Origin: Acidobacteriales bacterium 59-55
Lineage (GTDB): Bacteria; Acidobacteriota; Terriglobia; Terriglobales; Acidobacteriaceae
Direction: 5' to 3'
Assembly (NCBI GenBank): GCA_001897435.1
Contig: MKSV01000009.1
Coordinates: 206,071-270,070 of the forward strand
DNA: 64,000 nt
Shown here: positions 16,418 through 23,712 of the stretch, piece by piece
Layout: each line of letters starts with the position of its first letter
Position numbering within the stretch: the stretch's first letter is position 1
The notes under the pieces: model-generated
Database searches by the model: none
The model's input: the letters and a program-made list of their open reading frames with translations, nothing else
Told to the model about the DNA's origin: nothing
Made by a program: the position numbers and the translations under genes

Positions 16418-16448
16418 CGCCCATGTCCGGTAAGTCCGAACATGGGCG
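16418..16448. other. Hairpin downstream of the lipoprotein gene
   Basis: CGCCCATGT (16418-16426) pairs with ACATGGGCG (16440-16448), with CGG/CCG extending the stem past one mismatch and a 5-nt loop. It lies 50 bp after the minus-strand lipoprotein stop and 80 bp before the GH35 remnant start. No T-tract is present on either side, so it may be a factor-dependent terminator or an RNA-processing structure. Confidence 0.4.
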
Positions 16449-16497
16449 CTCTCTGCTTCAGGGAGGGGAATCAAGGACGGACAGGCGGAGATGCGGG

Positions 16498-17037
16498 TTA
16501 GTCAGGGACCTGCCAGCCCACCGCGGTCTGGGCCAGTGTGGCGGCGCCGGTGGCCTTGCCGCTGGTCATCTCGGCCATCGCGGGGAAGGCTGCAAGAACG
16601 TTGGCAGATTTGGCCCAGACCGGAATCTCCTGCATGGAGTAGTGGTATGTGACCTGGGTCTGCTTGAAGCCGTTGACAACGACCGGTGGGGTGGAGCTAT
16701 CGATGGTGTTGATAACGCGATGCCCGTAGCAGAAGCGCGGTGCATAGCGGGCTCCAACTTTATTAACCGTGTAGCGGTTGACGTGGATGGCCGATTCAAT
16801 GGTCTTGTCGAGCAGCTTCGAGGCGACCAGCGTGTCCATTTGCGCGGTCTCCTTGCGGTCGCTGGTCTCGTAGGGGAAGCGCATGTTGGAGAACAGGCAG
16901 TCGGGGTGATCGGCGAAGTGCTTGTTGAGGCCCTGGATAAAATTTTCCGGGGTAGGGGCTGACTTGGAGCTGCAACCGACGGCAGGGAAGAGGATGGCGC
17001 AGGCAAGGGCGTACTTCAATAGTGTGGATGGAGTCAT
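16498..17037 (-). CDS. Putative secreted lipoprotein, function unknown
   Basis: Small exported protein of 179 residues. The N-terminus has a short hydrophobic stretch (LLKYALACAILFPAVGC) with a plausible lipobox ending at Cys 22, so it is probably anchored in a membrane. The rest is soluble with no motif I recognise; segments RFPYETSDRKETAQMDTLVASKLL and FCYGHRVINTIDSS give no clear family. ATG 17037 has GAGGA about 11 nt upstream. It stands alone between the phospholipase-like gene (97 bp upstream, same strand) and the GH35/GH106 pair, from which a hairpin at 16418-16448 separates it. Conservation within Acidobacteriota is likely but untested. Confidence 0.7.
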   Translation of the reverse strand: MTPSTLLKYALACAILFPAVGCSSKSAPTPENFIQGLNKHFADHPDCLFSNMRFPYETSDRKETAQMDTLVASKLLDKTIESAIHVNRYTVNKVGARYAPRFCYGHRVINTIDSSTPPVVVNGFKQTQVTYHYSMQEIPVWAKSANVLAAFPAMAEMTSGKATGAATLAQTAVGWQVPD

Positions 17038-17133
17038 AGGTCTTGGGTCTTCCTCAGTTACATTCTGTGTTGGATGCGCGTTTGAGCCAGGATGTCGCCG
17101 TTTTGTATCTGCTTCAGGCGAATTTGAATGATC

Positions 17134-18450
17134 CTAGTTGGCCGCGACGGGTGCAGGCTCGGGCAGGGGTTGGTGGGCAGTGGACATGGTCTGAATGATG
17201 CTCAGCTCTGCCTGAACCTTCGCCCACCTTTTGCGGTTCTTCTTTGTGCTGATGGGAGCGTCGGGGTCGGCGTAGTAGTCGGCGATATTCTGCCGGAGCC
17301 GGTCGGGCACGGGCTGGCTGGGCTTGCGGGTGAGGACGTCGAGGAGCCTGGCGTAGGTCTGGTCGGTGAGGCGATAGCCGCCGGGCTTTACCCTGGCGCC
17401 GGTGTCGAGGTCGAGGTCGGGGACCAGCGAGGCCACAGAGTCGAAATGGGAGAGAGCATAGCGTAGGCGGTCGATGGAGTCCTTGAGGCTCTTGGCGTAG
17501 AGAAGCTGGGTCTGGACATGGGGGCCGCGAATGGCGGCGTCCGAGAGCGGACCGATGCGGGGCAGGATGAAGAGGACGCAGGCCAGCAGGTGGGTGCCGA
17601 TGCCCGGGCTCTTGCGGTACTGGTCCCATCCATTCTCGAACTCGGACTGGGCGAGGTCCTTGCGCAGGGCATCGGAGGCTGGGTTGGGCACATCGGGTGG
17701 AAAGCTGTTCTTGTGCAGAACTACTTCGGCGTAGGCGATGCGGGGCAGGAAACTGCGAATGGCGAAGTGGTACCCGGTGAGCACGGGCTTTCTGTGACCG
17801 ATGACGTCGTAGAGGTCGATGCCGTAGGTCTGGAAGAAGGCGCGGCGCAGCAGGGGGATGGGGACTTCGAGGCCGACGTGCTTGAGATAAGCGGAGGGAG
17901 CGAAGCGGCGCTTGCTGATCTCGTTGACGTCGAAGGCGAACTCGGTACGGACGTGGGCGTGCTCGTCCTTGTCGTAGGCGACGATGGGGCCGTATTTTTT
18001 GGCGAGCTTGGGGAATTCGATGCCGACGGCCTCATTGACCGCCTCGGAGTGGCCGATGATGTCGCCGATGTAGTGGGAGAGAGCTCCGATGGCGAAGGCG
18101 AGTTCGTCGGCGTTGTGGGCGTTGTCGATGAGGCTGAGAACGAAGTCTCCGGGGCGAACGTAGTGGGTGAGGTCGCTGAGGAAGGAGTTGCCGAAGGGAT
18201 AGTAGCCAAGGTCCTGAATAGCGCAGCCGCCGTAGGCATAGGCGTGGGCCTCCTGAATCTGCGCCTCGGTGAGATTGGGATAGCGCTGGAGCAGGAGCGG
18301 CCGGATGGACTGTTTCCAGGCAAGGTCGATGAGCTGCTCGTGTGTCTGGACGGAGTAGGCGCGTCCAAATACGGAAAAGGCGAACAGGAAGAGTGCGAGC
18401 GCGAGAGTTCCGGCGCGGAGATGAGTGCGATGCGCTCGACGCGGGGGCAT
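17134..18450 (-). CDS. Secreted zinc-dependent phospholipase C-like protein
   Basis: Exported all-helical protein of 438 residues resembling the zinc-dependent phospholipase C / S1-P1 nuclease fold. The signal peptide (LALALFLFAFSVFGRAYS) is followed by the typical early histidine in VQTHEQLIDLAW and the metal-binding stretch AIGALSHYIGDIIGHSEAVN near residues 117-136, with a DEHAHVRTEF segment near 160. These are the expected ligands for a three-zinc site, though I cannot confirm the complete set. The C-terminal 150 residues are helical and end in a Pro/Ala-rich tail. No recognisable ribosome site precedes ATG 18450. Substrate could be phospholipid or nucleic acid; the family name is only a fold-level call. 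Confidence 0.7.
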   Translation of the reverse strand: MPPRRAHRTHLRAGTLALALFLFAFSVFGRAYSVQTHEQLIDLAWKQSIRPLLLQRYPNLTEAQIQEAHAYAYGGCAIQDLGYYPFGNSFLSDLTHYVRPGDFVLSLIDNAHNADELAFAIGALSHYIGDIIGHSEAVNEAVGIEFPKLAKKYGPIVAYDKDEHAHVRTEFAFDVNEISKRRFAPSAYLKHVGLEVPIPLLRRAFFQTYGIDLYDVIGHRKPVLTGYHFAIRSFLPRIAYAEVVLHKNSFPPDVPNPASDALRKDLAQSEFENGWDQYRKSPGIGTHLLACVLFILPRIGPLSDAAIRGPHVQTQLLYAKSLKDSIDRLRYALSHFDSVASLVPDLDLDTGARVKPGGYRLTDQTYARLLDVLTRKPSQPVPDRLRQNIADYYADPDAPISTKKNRKRWAKVQAELSIIQTMSTAHQPLPEPAPVAAN

Positions 18451-18551
18451 GAAGTCAGGATAACCGCTGGCGGGGCAGGAGCGGGAGCGGCCCGCTCGTG
18501 AACGGGTATCTATGATGGAAGGATGAGGGGCAGGGAGTGGGGTGGTCTGGG

Positions 18552-19088
18552 ATGAAAGAGCGTGAGCGGACCTGGGCAGTTTGCTTCTTCGTCGTCGCGG
18601 CGGGAGCCGCGTTCCTCCTGTCGCAGCGGCATCAGCAGGCGAAGGCGGGCGGAATAGCGCCGGTGGAGATGCGGCAGGCTGCTCCCGACATGGTGATGGA
18701 ACAGATGGGCGGCGGTGACTGGCGGTTGCGTGACCATCGCGGGCAGGTGGTGCTGATTAATCTCTGGGCAACCTGGTGCGGGCCTTGCCGGGAGGAGACT
18801 CCGGGGCTGGTACGACTCTATCGAGAGATGGAGCCGCAGGGGCTGGAGGTGGTGGGGCTATCGCTGGACGTGAGTGGAAGGGACAAGGTGCGCGCGTTCG
18901 CGCAAGAGTTTGATGTGCCCTATCCGATCACGTTTCCGGAGCCGATGTCGCAGTTGGCGGATACGGTGCAGGGTGTGCCTACAACCATCCTGGTGGATAG
19001 GCAGGGACGCGTGGCGAAGACATACGTGGGCGCGGTCCGCGAGGGCGTCTTCAGAGAAGATGTGGAGACACTGCTGGGGGAAAGTTGA
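18552..19088 (+). CDS. TlpA/ResA-like thiol-disulfide oxidoreductase, membrane-anchored
   Basis: Thioredoxin-fold protein of about 178 residues. An N-terminal hydrophobic helix (AVCFFVVAAGAAFLL) anchors it, leaving the domain outside the cytoplasmic membrane. The active site is WATWCGPC near residue 80, followed by LEVVGLSLDVSG and the cis-proline region VQGVPTTILVDRQGR. It likely reduces or isomerises exported thiols, for example during cytochrome c maturation, but no partner gene is adjacent. Start is uncertain: ATG 18552 gives the compact form, while an in-frame GTG at 18537 has a better-placed AGGGG site. Divergent from the phospholipase-like gene. Confidence 0.88.
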   Translation: MKERERTWAVCFFVVAAGAAFLLSQRHQQAKAGGIAPVEMRQAAPDMVMEQMGGGDWRLRDHRGQVVLINLWATWCGPCREETPGLVRLYREMEPQGLEVVGLSLDVSGRDKVRAFAQEFDVPYPITFPEPMSQLADTVQGVPTTILVDRQGRVAKTYVGAVREGVFREDVETLLGES

Positions 19089-19119
19089 GACTTGGGGTAC
19101 AGATCTCAATGCCCCCTCA

Positions 19120-19518
19120 CTAGGCGAGATTGAGCTGCCACGAGACTCCGTAGCGGTCGCTTACCCATGCGAACTTTCGGCTGAAGCCATACTCCCCGAG
19201 CGGCATGAGAGCATTGCCATTGGCAAGGAGCGCGGAGGTGACACGATTGATCTCGTCTTCGGATTCGCACTCGACAAAGAGCGAGATAGCCGGAGTGAAC
19301 GTGAAGCCGTGCTTGATGATGCTGTCAATGCACAGGATCGTCAGGCCCCGGAGGGAGAAACTCGCTTTCATCACCGAGCCCTCCGCACCGGGCTGGCCGG
19401 GGCCGTAGCGGACGATGTCGAGGACCTCTGCTCCGGGGAAGAGGGAGACGTAGAAGTTCATCGCCTCCTCAGCCTTGCCTTCGAACATGAGAAAGGGATG
19501 AATTTTTGCGTCTGCCAT
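19120..19518 (-). CDS. VOC-superfamily protein (PhnB/glyoxalase-like)
   Basis: Single-domain protein of 132 residues. The start IHPFLMFEGKAEEAMNFYVSLFPGAEV is the usual opening of PhnB-like vicinal-oxygen-chelate proteins, and the end FAWVSDRYGVSWQLNL is the matching closing strand. The second half of the beta-alpha-beta repeat is seen around SLFVECESEDEINRVTSALL. Substrate cannot be inferred; members include uncharacterised dioxygenase- or epimerase-like proteins. ATG 19518 has AAGGAG 6 nt upstream and is preferred over a frame extension to 19533. It stands alone, convergent with the TlpA-like gene. Confidence 0.85.
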   Translation of the reverse strand: MADAKIHPFLMFEGKAEEAMNFYVSLFPGAEVLDIVRYGPGQPGAEGSVMKASFSLRGLTILCIDSIIKHGFTFTPAISLFVECESEDEINRVTSALLANGNALMPLGEYGFSRKFAWVSDRYGVSWQLNLA

Positions 19519-19606
19519 GGTTCGCTCCTTCACGATGGATGTGCCGGGTTCAGGTAGAGCTGCTAAGAATCATATTCGAGAATCCCTCGATGCGAAAGAT
19601 TCCGCG

Positions 19607-19876
19607 TTAGACCTGTGGAACCTTCATCACGTTGGTGGTGGCGGCAGGAATGGGAGTTGCGGGCAGGTGGAAGCCGGGTTGCGAATCGGGATGGGCCGGA
19701 TCGAAGTTACCTGCGTCTTTGGTGAGGATTTTTTTGAGCGGCAGGTTGTCCCGGCAGATGCCCCGGACGATGCACCGTGCCAATTCGTAGGCTCCGTAGC
19801 TGTTGAAGTGGGTGTCGTCGCTGATGGCCTTGGTCTGGTTAGGGTATGCGTCGGCGGGAAAGTGCACGAAGGCCTT
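19607..19876 (-). pseudogene. C-terminal stump of a CE12 rhamnogalacturonan acetylesterase
   Basis: About 90 codons matching only the end of GDSL/SGNH rhamnogalacturonan acetylesterases. KAFVHFPADAYPNQTK is followed by the catalytic Asp-His block DDTHFNSYGAYELARCIVRGI and the tail NLPLKKILTKDAGNFDPAHP. The N-terminal GDS serine block and the oxyanion blocks are absent. Upstream of about 19880 the frame runs out of phase into the small membrane protein gene, which ends at 19887. The only possible starts are internal (GTG at 19867), so the product cannot be an active esterase. It fits the loss of a pectin-degradation locus whose GH106 enzyme survives at 13233-15995. Confidence 0.7.
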
Positions 19877-19886
19877 TTGGATTAAA

Positions 19887-20195
19887 TTAATGGGCTCCGG
19901 TGAGCCAGAGCATATAGGGATAGAAGAGAAGGAAGAGGATCATGAAGATAGACAGCAGATCCATGTAGAGCATAAGCAGCACTCCAGCGTGATAGAGGTC
20001 CCAACGCGGATGGCTGACGCAACGGTAAGTGTCGGCGCTCCCGACGAGTGCAACGAGGGCGGGGATCAGAATCAGTATGGATGGCTTGGTATCGGGAAAG
20101 CCGGAGAGAAGATACGCGGCCGCGAGGCTGGTAAGGACGAGGATGCTGCCGCGCAGGGGCGAAGGTCTTCGCGGATTGAGGATGCGGAATCTCAC
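19887..20195 (-). CDS. Small integral membrane protein, function unknown
   Basis: Protein of 102 residues, mostly hydrophobic. Three probable membrane segments are visible: GSILVLTSLAAAYLLSGF, SILILIPALVALVG and a long C-terminal one (AGVLLMLYMDLLSIFMILFLL). The N-terminus is basic (RFRILNPRRPSPLRG), suggesting a cytoplasmic start. It begins with GTG at 20195 without a clear ribosome site, which lowers confidence in the start. Its stop abuts the CE12 remnant, so the deletion that truncated that gene ends at or just after this one. An 11-bp direct repeat lies 35-64 bp upstream (20230-20259). No family recognised. Confidence 0.55.
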   Translation of the reverse strand: MRFRILNPRRPSPLRGSILVLTSLAAAYLLSGFPDTKPSILILIPALVALVGSADTYRCVSHPRWDLYHAGVLLMLYMDLLSIFMILFLLFYPYMLWLTGAH

Positions 20196-20356
20196 GTTGT
20201 CAGGGAAGTAGCTATCTATCTATAAGGATAGGCTATGACCTGAGAATCAGGCTATGACCGCAGACGCAGGCTGCTGCGCAAAAGGAAGACAGGTACTTTC
20301 GCGGAAGTTCAAGCATGCAGGGCTACTTTTGCGTCAATTTGGCCGCCTCGAAGCGA

Positions 20357-21667
20357 CTACTCGGGCTTGTCTTCCGCTGTCAGGATCTGGAGGCAGAGCG
20401 GGCGTTCCAGCATGCAGTCCATGCGGGCTATAGCGGTCATCGCCTTTTCGAGAGTCGAGGTAAGGCTGGGCTCGGTGGTGATGACGAAGGGGAGACGATG
20501 CTTAGGATGGCCCGGCCGCTGCAGCAGCGAGTCGATGTTCGCGCCGACCTTGGCTAGTGCGCCGGCGATGGAGGAGACGATGCCGGGCTTGTCGTCCACG
20601 ACGAAGCGGAGATAGTGGGGGGCCACGAATTCGCTGCTGACGGAACGCCTGCGCACAGGCAATGCTACCGATCCGCAGTTCTGCGCGACGGCGAGCAGGT
20701 CGGAGACCACGGCCACGGCCGTAGGCTCGCCGCCCGCGCCGTGACCGGAGAAGACGACATCTCCGCCGAATCGCCCGCTGGCGACGACCATATTCTGCGT
20801 GCCGTGTGACCAGGCCATGGGCGAAGTCAGCGGGATGAGCATGGGAGCCACGCGGGCCTGAACGACGCTGCCGTCACGCTGAGCGCGGGAGACCTGACGG
20901 ATGGTGCAGTTCAGCTCTTTCGCATAGCTGAAGTCGATGGCTTCAATCGTGGCGATCGATTGTGTAGAGACGGCGTCGGGATCGAGTTCGGCGTGGAGCG
21001 CGATGCGCGAGAGGATGCAGAGCTTGGCTCGGGCATCGAATCCATCGACATCGGCGGAGGGGTCGCCTTCGGCGTATCCAAGCTGCTGTGCGTCGGCGAG
21101 AACGGTGGCGTAGTCGGCCCCGCTCTCCATGCGGTTGAGGATGTAGTTGCAGGTGCCGTTGAGGATGCCGCTCAGCCGCGCAATCTGGTCACCGCCAAGC
21201 CCCTGCGACATGCCCGGAATGACGGGAACTCCCCCCGCGACAGCGGCCCCGTAGGTCAGATGAACCTTGTGCAGGGCCGCCAGTTTTGCGAGGCCGGCGC
21301 CGCGATAGGCGATGAGCTGCTTGTTTGCCGTCACGACTGATTTGCCGGAGGCGAGCGCGCGGCGCAGCCAGCCTTCCACCGGATTGAGGCCGCCCATCAG
21401 CTCGACGACGATATCAACGTTCGATTGGAGGATGTCGTCGATGTTCTCCGTCCATACGACGGAGGCGGGAACGGCTTTGGCTGCGTCCGAGGTCCGCTTG
21501 CGCTCGACTGAGCGATTAAAGATGTGGGTCAGCTGTAGGCCGGGAAACTTCGAGGCGGCAAGCACTCTTGCCACAGAGCTGCCGACGGTGCCGAATCCAA
21601 GCAGGGCCACCTTCACCGTTGCGCACGCATTTTTTTTCTTCAGGGCCGATTTCTTTTTCGTTGCCAT
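20357..21667 (-). CDS. hom: Homoserine dehydrogenase
   Basis: Reduces aspartate semialdehyde to homoserine, the branch point to threonine and methionine. The 436-residue protein has the nucleotide motif VALLGFGTVGSSVARVL near residue 20, VVTANKQLIA near 110, the catalytic domain (GILNGTCNYILNRM and GYAEGDPSADVDGFDA, whose aspartates and lysine region bind substrate) and a C-terminal ACT domain (FVVDDKPGIVSSIAGALAKVGANI) for threonine feedback. ATG 21667 is chosen over an in-frame extension because it follows the guaD-like stop by 2 bp. The N-terminus has an extra lysine-rich stretch (ATKKKSALKKKN) not usual in the family. Confidence 0.94.
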   Translation of the reverse strand: MATKKKSALKKKNACATVKVALLGFGTVGSSVARVLAASKFPGLQLTHIFNRSVERKRTSDAAKAVPASVVWTENIDDILQSNVDIVVELMGGLNPVEGWLRRALASGKSVVTANKQLIAYRGAGLAKLAALHKVHLTYGAAVAGGVPVIPGMSQGLGGDQIARLSGILNGTCNYILNRMESGADYATVLADAQQLGYAEGDPSADVDGFDARAKLCILSRIALHAELDPDAVSTQSIATIEAIDFSYAKELNCTIRQVSRAQRDGSVVQARVAPMLIPLTSPMAWSHGTQNMVVASGRFGGDVVFSGHGAGGEPTAVAVVSDLLAVAQNCGSVALPVRRRSVSSEFVAPHYLRFVVDDKPGIVSSIAGALAKVGANIDSLLQRPGHPKHRLPFVITTEPSLTSTLEKAMTAIARMDCMLERPLCLQILTAEDKPE

Positions 21668-21669
21668 AT

Positions 21670-22155
21670 TCAATAGTCGATTCTGCCGGCGTACATGCGC
21701 CATGCTTCAAAGTTTGAGATTGCCTCCTGCCGCAACAGGTTCGCTGATGGGATACTGCGCTGATTGGCCGGACGCTTGATCTCTTCGTAGAGAAAAGCAT
21801 CGTCGAAGCCGGCTGCGGCTGCATCCGCCGAGGTGTTGCCGTAGAAGATCGCGTCGCAATGGGACCAGTAGATCGCAGCCAGGCACATGGGGCAGGGCTC
21901 GCAGCTGGTGTAGACTTCGCAGCCGCTGAGATCGAAGGTCGAGAGCGCGGTGGCGGCATTGCGGAGTGCTACGACTTCGGCGTGCGCGGTCGGATCGGTA
22001 GTGGCGGTTACAAGATTCGTGCCGCTTGCGACGATCTCACCCGACTTCACGATGACCGCGCCGAAGGGGCCGCCGCGCCCGGAGACGACATTCTCCGTCG
22101 CCAGGGCGATCGCCTTTTCCATGAAGATTGGGTTGCCCTGCATTCGGCTCAGCAT
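21670..22155 (-). CDS. Guanine deaminase-like cytidine/deoxycytidylate deaminase-fold enzyme
   Basis: Zinc deaminase of 161 residues. The zinc and proton-shuttle motif is HAEVVAL near residue 57 and the second zinc motif is CEPCPMCLAAIYW near 84-97. The C-terminal segment FDDAFLYEEIKRP and the ending EAWRMYAGRIDY match B. subtilis GuaD-type guanine deaminases better than TadA or cytidine deaminases, so guanine to xanthine is the likely reaction. Start may be ATG 22155 (AAGGA directly before) or 22143 (AAGGA 12 nt before). It precedes hom by 2 bp and would be cotranscribed, although the metabolic link is not obvious. Confidence 0.82.
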   Translation of the reverse strand: MLSRMQGNPIFMEKAIALATENVVSGRGGPFGAVIVKSGEIVASGTNLVTATTDPTAHAEVVALRNAATALSTFDLSGCEVYTSCEPCPMCLAAIYWSHCDAIFYGNTSADAAAAGFDDAFLYEEIKRPANQRSIPSANLLRQEAISNFEAWRMYAGRIDY

Positions 22156-22266
22156 CCTTATTTCAGTTTCCGTAATTGGTACGGACAGAGTGACGGATAC
22201 TCAAATTATGGCACATGCGTTGGCGCTCCTTGCTACTCTCGCGTTAGAGTAGACGCTGATTGAACC

Positions 22267-23631
22267 ATGGCCATTGAATCGATCAATCCCGCGAACGGCA
22301 AGCTCCTGCGCTGCTTCGAGCCGCTCACTGGAGAAGCCATCCGTGAGAAGATCGCGCTGGCCGCCGAGGCGTTTCGCGACTATCAGGCGGTTCCGTTGGA
22401 ACATCGCGCTCTCTGTATGCGCAAGCTGGCGGCGATTCTCGAAGAAGAAAGCGAAGAACTGGCGACGGTCATTACCGAGGAGATGGGCAAGCCTCTGCGC
22501 ACGGCGCGGCAGGAGGTGCTCAAGTGCGCGACCGGCTGTCGCTACTACCTCGAGAATGCCGCCCGGATACTTACCCCGGAGTCCATTTCGACCGAGGCGA
22601 GCGAGAGTTATGTTCGCTGGGATCCGCTAGGCATAGTGCTCGCCGTGATGCCGTGGAACTTTCCCTTTTGGCAGGTCTTTCGTTTTATTGCTCCGGCGTT
22701 GATGGCCGGGAATGTCGGATTGCTGAAGCATGCGTCCAATGTGCCGCAATGCGCGATTGCCATTGAATCGCTGGTGCGCCGGGCGGGATTTCTGCGCGGG
22801 ACGTTCCAGTCATTGCTGATCGAATCGCGACACGTGGAGTCGGTGCTGGGCGACGAGCGCATTGCGGCGGTGACGCTGACCGGCAGCGAACCGGCAGGCC
22901 GTGCAGTGGCGGCGCAGGCTGGCTGGCTGATCAAGAAATCAGTACTGGAACTGGGCGGCAGCGATCCGTTCATCGTGATGCCGTCTGCCGACCTCGACGC
23001 TGCCGTCGAGGTGGCGGTTCGCGCGCGATGCGTCAACAATGGTCAGTCGTGCATCGCGGCCAAACGCTTTCTGGTCGCCGACGAGATCTACGACGAGTTT
23101 GAATCCCGCTTCGTCGCTGGCATGGAGGCGATGCGTGTCGGCGACCCGATGAAGGATACGACCGACATCGGTCCACTGGCGACGGCGGCTATCGTAGAGG
23201 AACTGGCGGCGCAGGTGCAGGCAGCAGTTCAGGCCGGTGCGCGCGTTCTGACCGGAGGCTCACGCATGGTCGGCGAGGGCAACTACTTCGAGCCGACGGT
23301 GCTGGCCGGGGTACCGCGAAGCTGCGCAGTGTATCGCGAGGAACTCTTCGGCCCGGTGGCAATGATCTTTCGGGTTGCGGATCTGGACGAGGCAATTACG
23401 CTGGCGAATGACACTAGTTTCGGGCTGGGAGCGTCAGTATGGACGCGGAACGCGGCCGAGCAGCAGCGTCTGGTCACGGAACTGCAAAGCGGCGCGGTCT
23501 TCGTCAATGCGATGGTTGCAAGCGATCCGCGACTTCCGTTCGGGGGCATTAAACATTCGGGCTATGGCCGCGAGCTCTCTGCTGCAGGAATGCGGGAGTT
23601 CCTGAATGCAAAGACGGTACTCGTCTCGTAA
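22267..23631 (+). CDS. NAD(P)-dependent aldehyde dehydrogenase, succinate-semialdehyde type
   Basis: ALDH-superfamily enzyme of 454 residues. The catalytic cysteine lies in [12 protein letters not shown] near residue 260 and the general-base glutamate in LELGGSDPF near 228. [21 protein letters not shown] and the terminal [13 protein letters not shown] are typical of short succinate-semialdehyde dehydrogenases (Sad/GabD). It would oxidise succinate semialdehyde or a related aldehyde to the acid. It is a single-gene unit: divergent from guaD-hom with 111 bp between and ended by a strong hairpin at 23667-23700. No GABA transaminase is adjacent, so the exact substrate is not fixed by context. Confidence 0.88.
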   Translation: MAIESINPANGKLLRCFEPLTGEAIREKIALAAEAFRDYQAVPLEHRALCMRKLAAILEEESEELATVITEEMGKPLRTARQEVLKCATGCRYYLENAARILTPESISTEASESYVRWDPLGIVLAVMPWNFPFWQVFRFIAPALMAGNVGLLKHASNVPQCAIAIESLVRRAGFLRGTFQSLLIESRHVESVLGDERIAAVTLTGSEPAGRAVAAQAGWLIKKSVLELGGSDPFIVMPSADLDAAVEVAVRARCVNNGQSCIAAKRFLVADEIYDEFESRFVAGMEAMRVGDPMKDTTDIGPLATAAIVEELAAQVQAAVQAGARVLTGGSRMVGEGNYFEPTVLAGVPRSCAVYREELFGPVAMIFRVADLDEAITLANDTSFGLGASVWTRNAAEQQRLVTELQSGAVFVNAMVASDPRLPFGGIKHSGYGRELSAAGMREFLNAKTVLVS

Positions 23632-23666
23632 CTGAAGACAGGCACTATTTGCTTGGAGAGCATAAA

Positions 23667-23700
23667 AAAGAGGCGTGGCCGCATTGGGCCACGCCTCTTT
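23667..23700. terminator. Bidirectional rho-independent terminator
   Basis: A perfect 14-bp stem (AAAGAGGCGTGGCC with GGCCACGCCTCTTT) closes a 6-nt loop between two convergent genes. The A-run at 23664-23669 becomes a U-tract for the minus-strand TonB-receptor transcript; the plus-strand side ends in CTCTTT. Confidence 0.9.
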
Positions 23701-23712
23701 GGGTTGGGTGAG

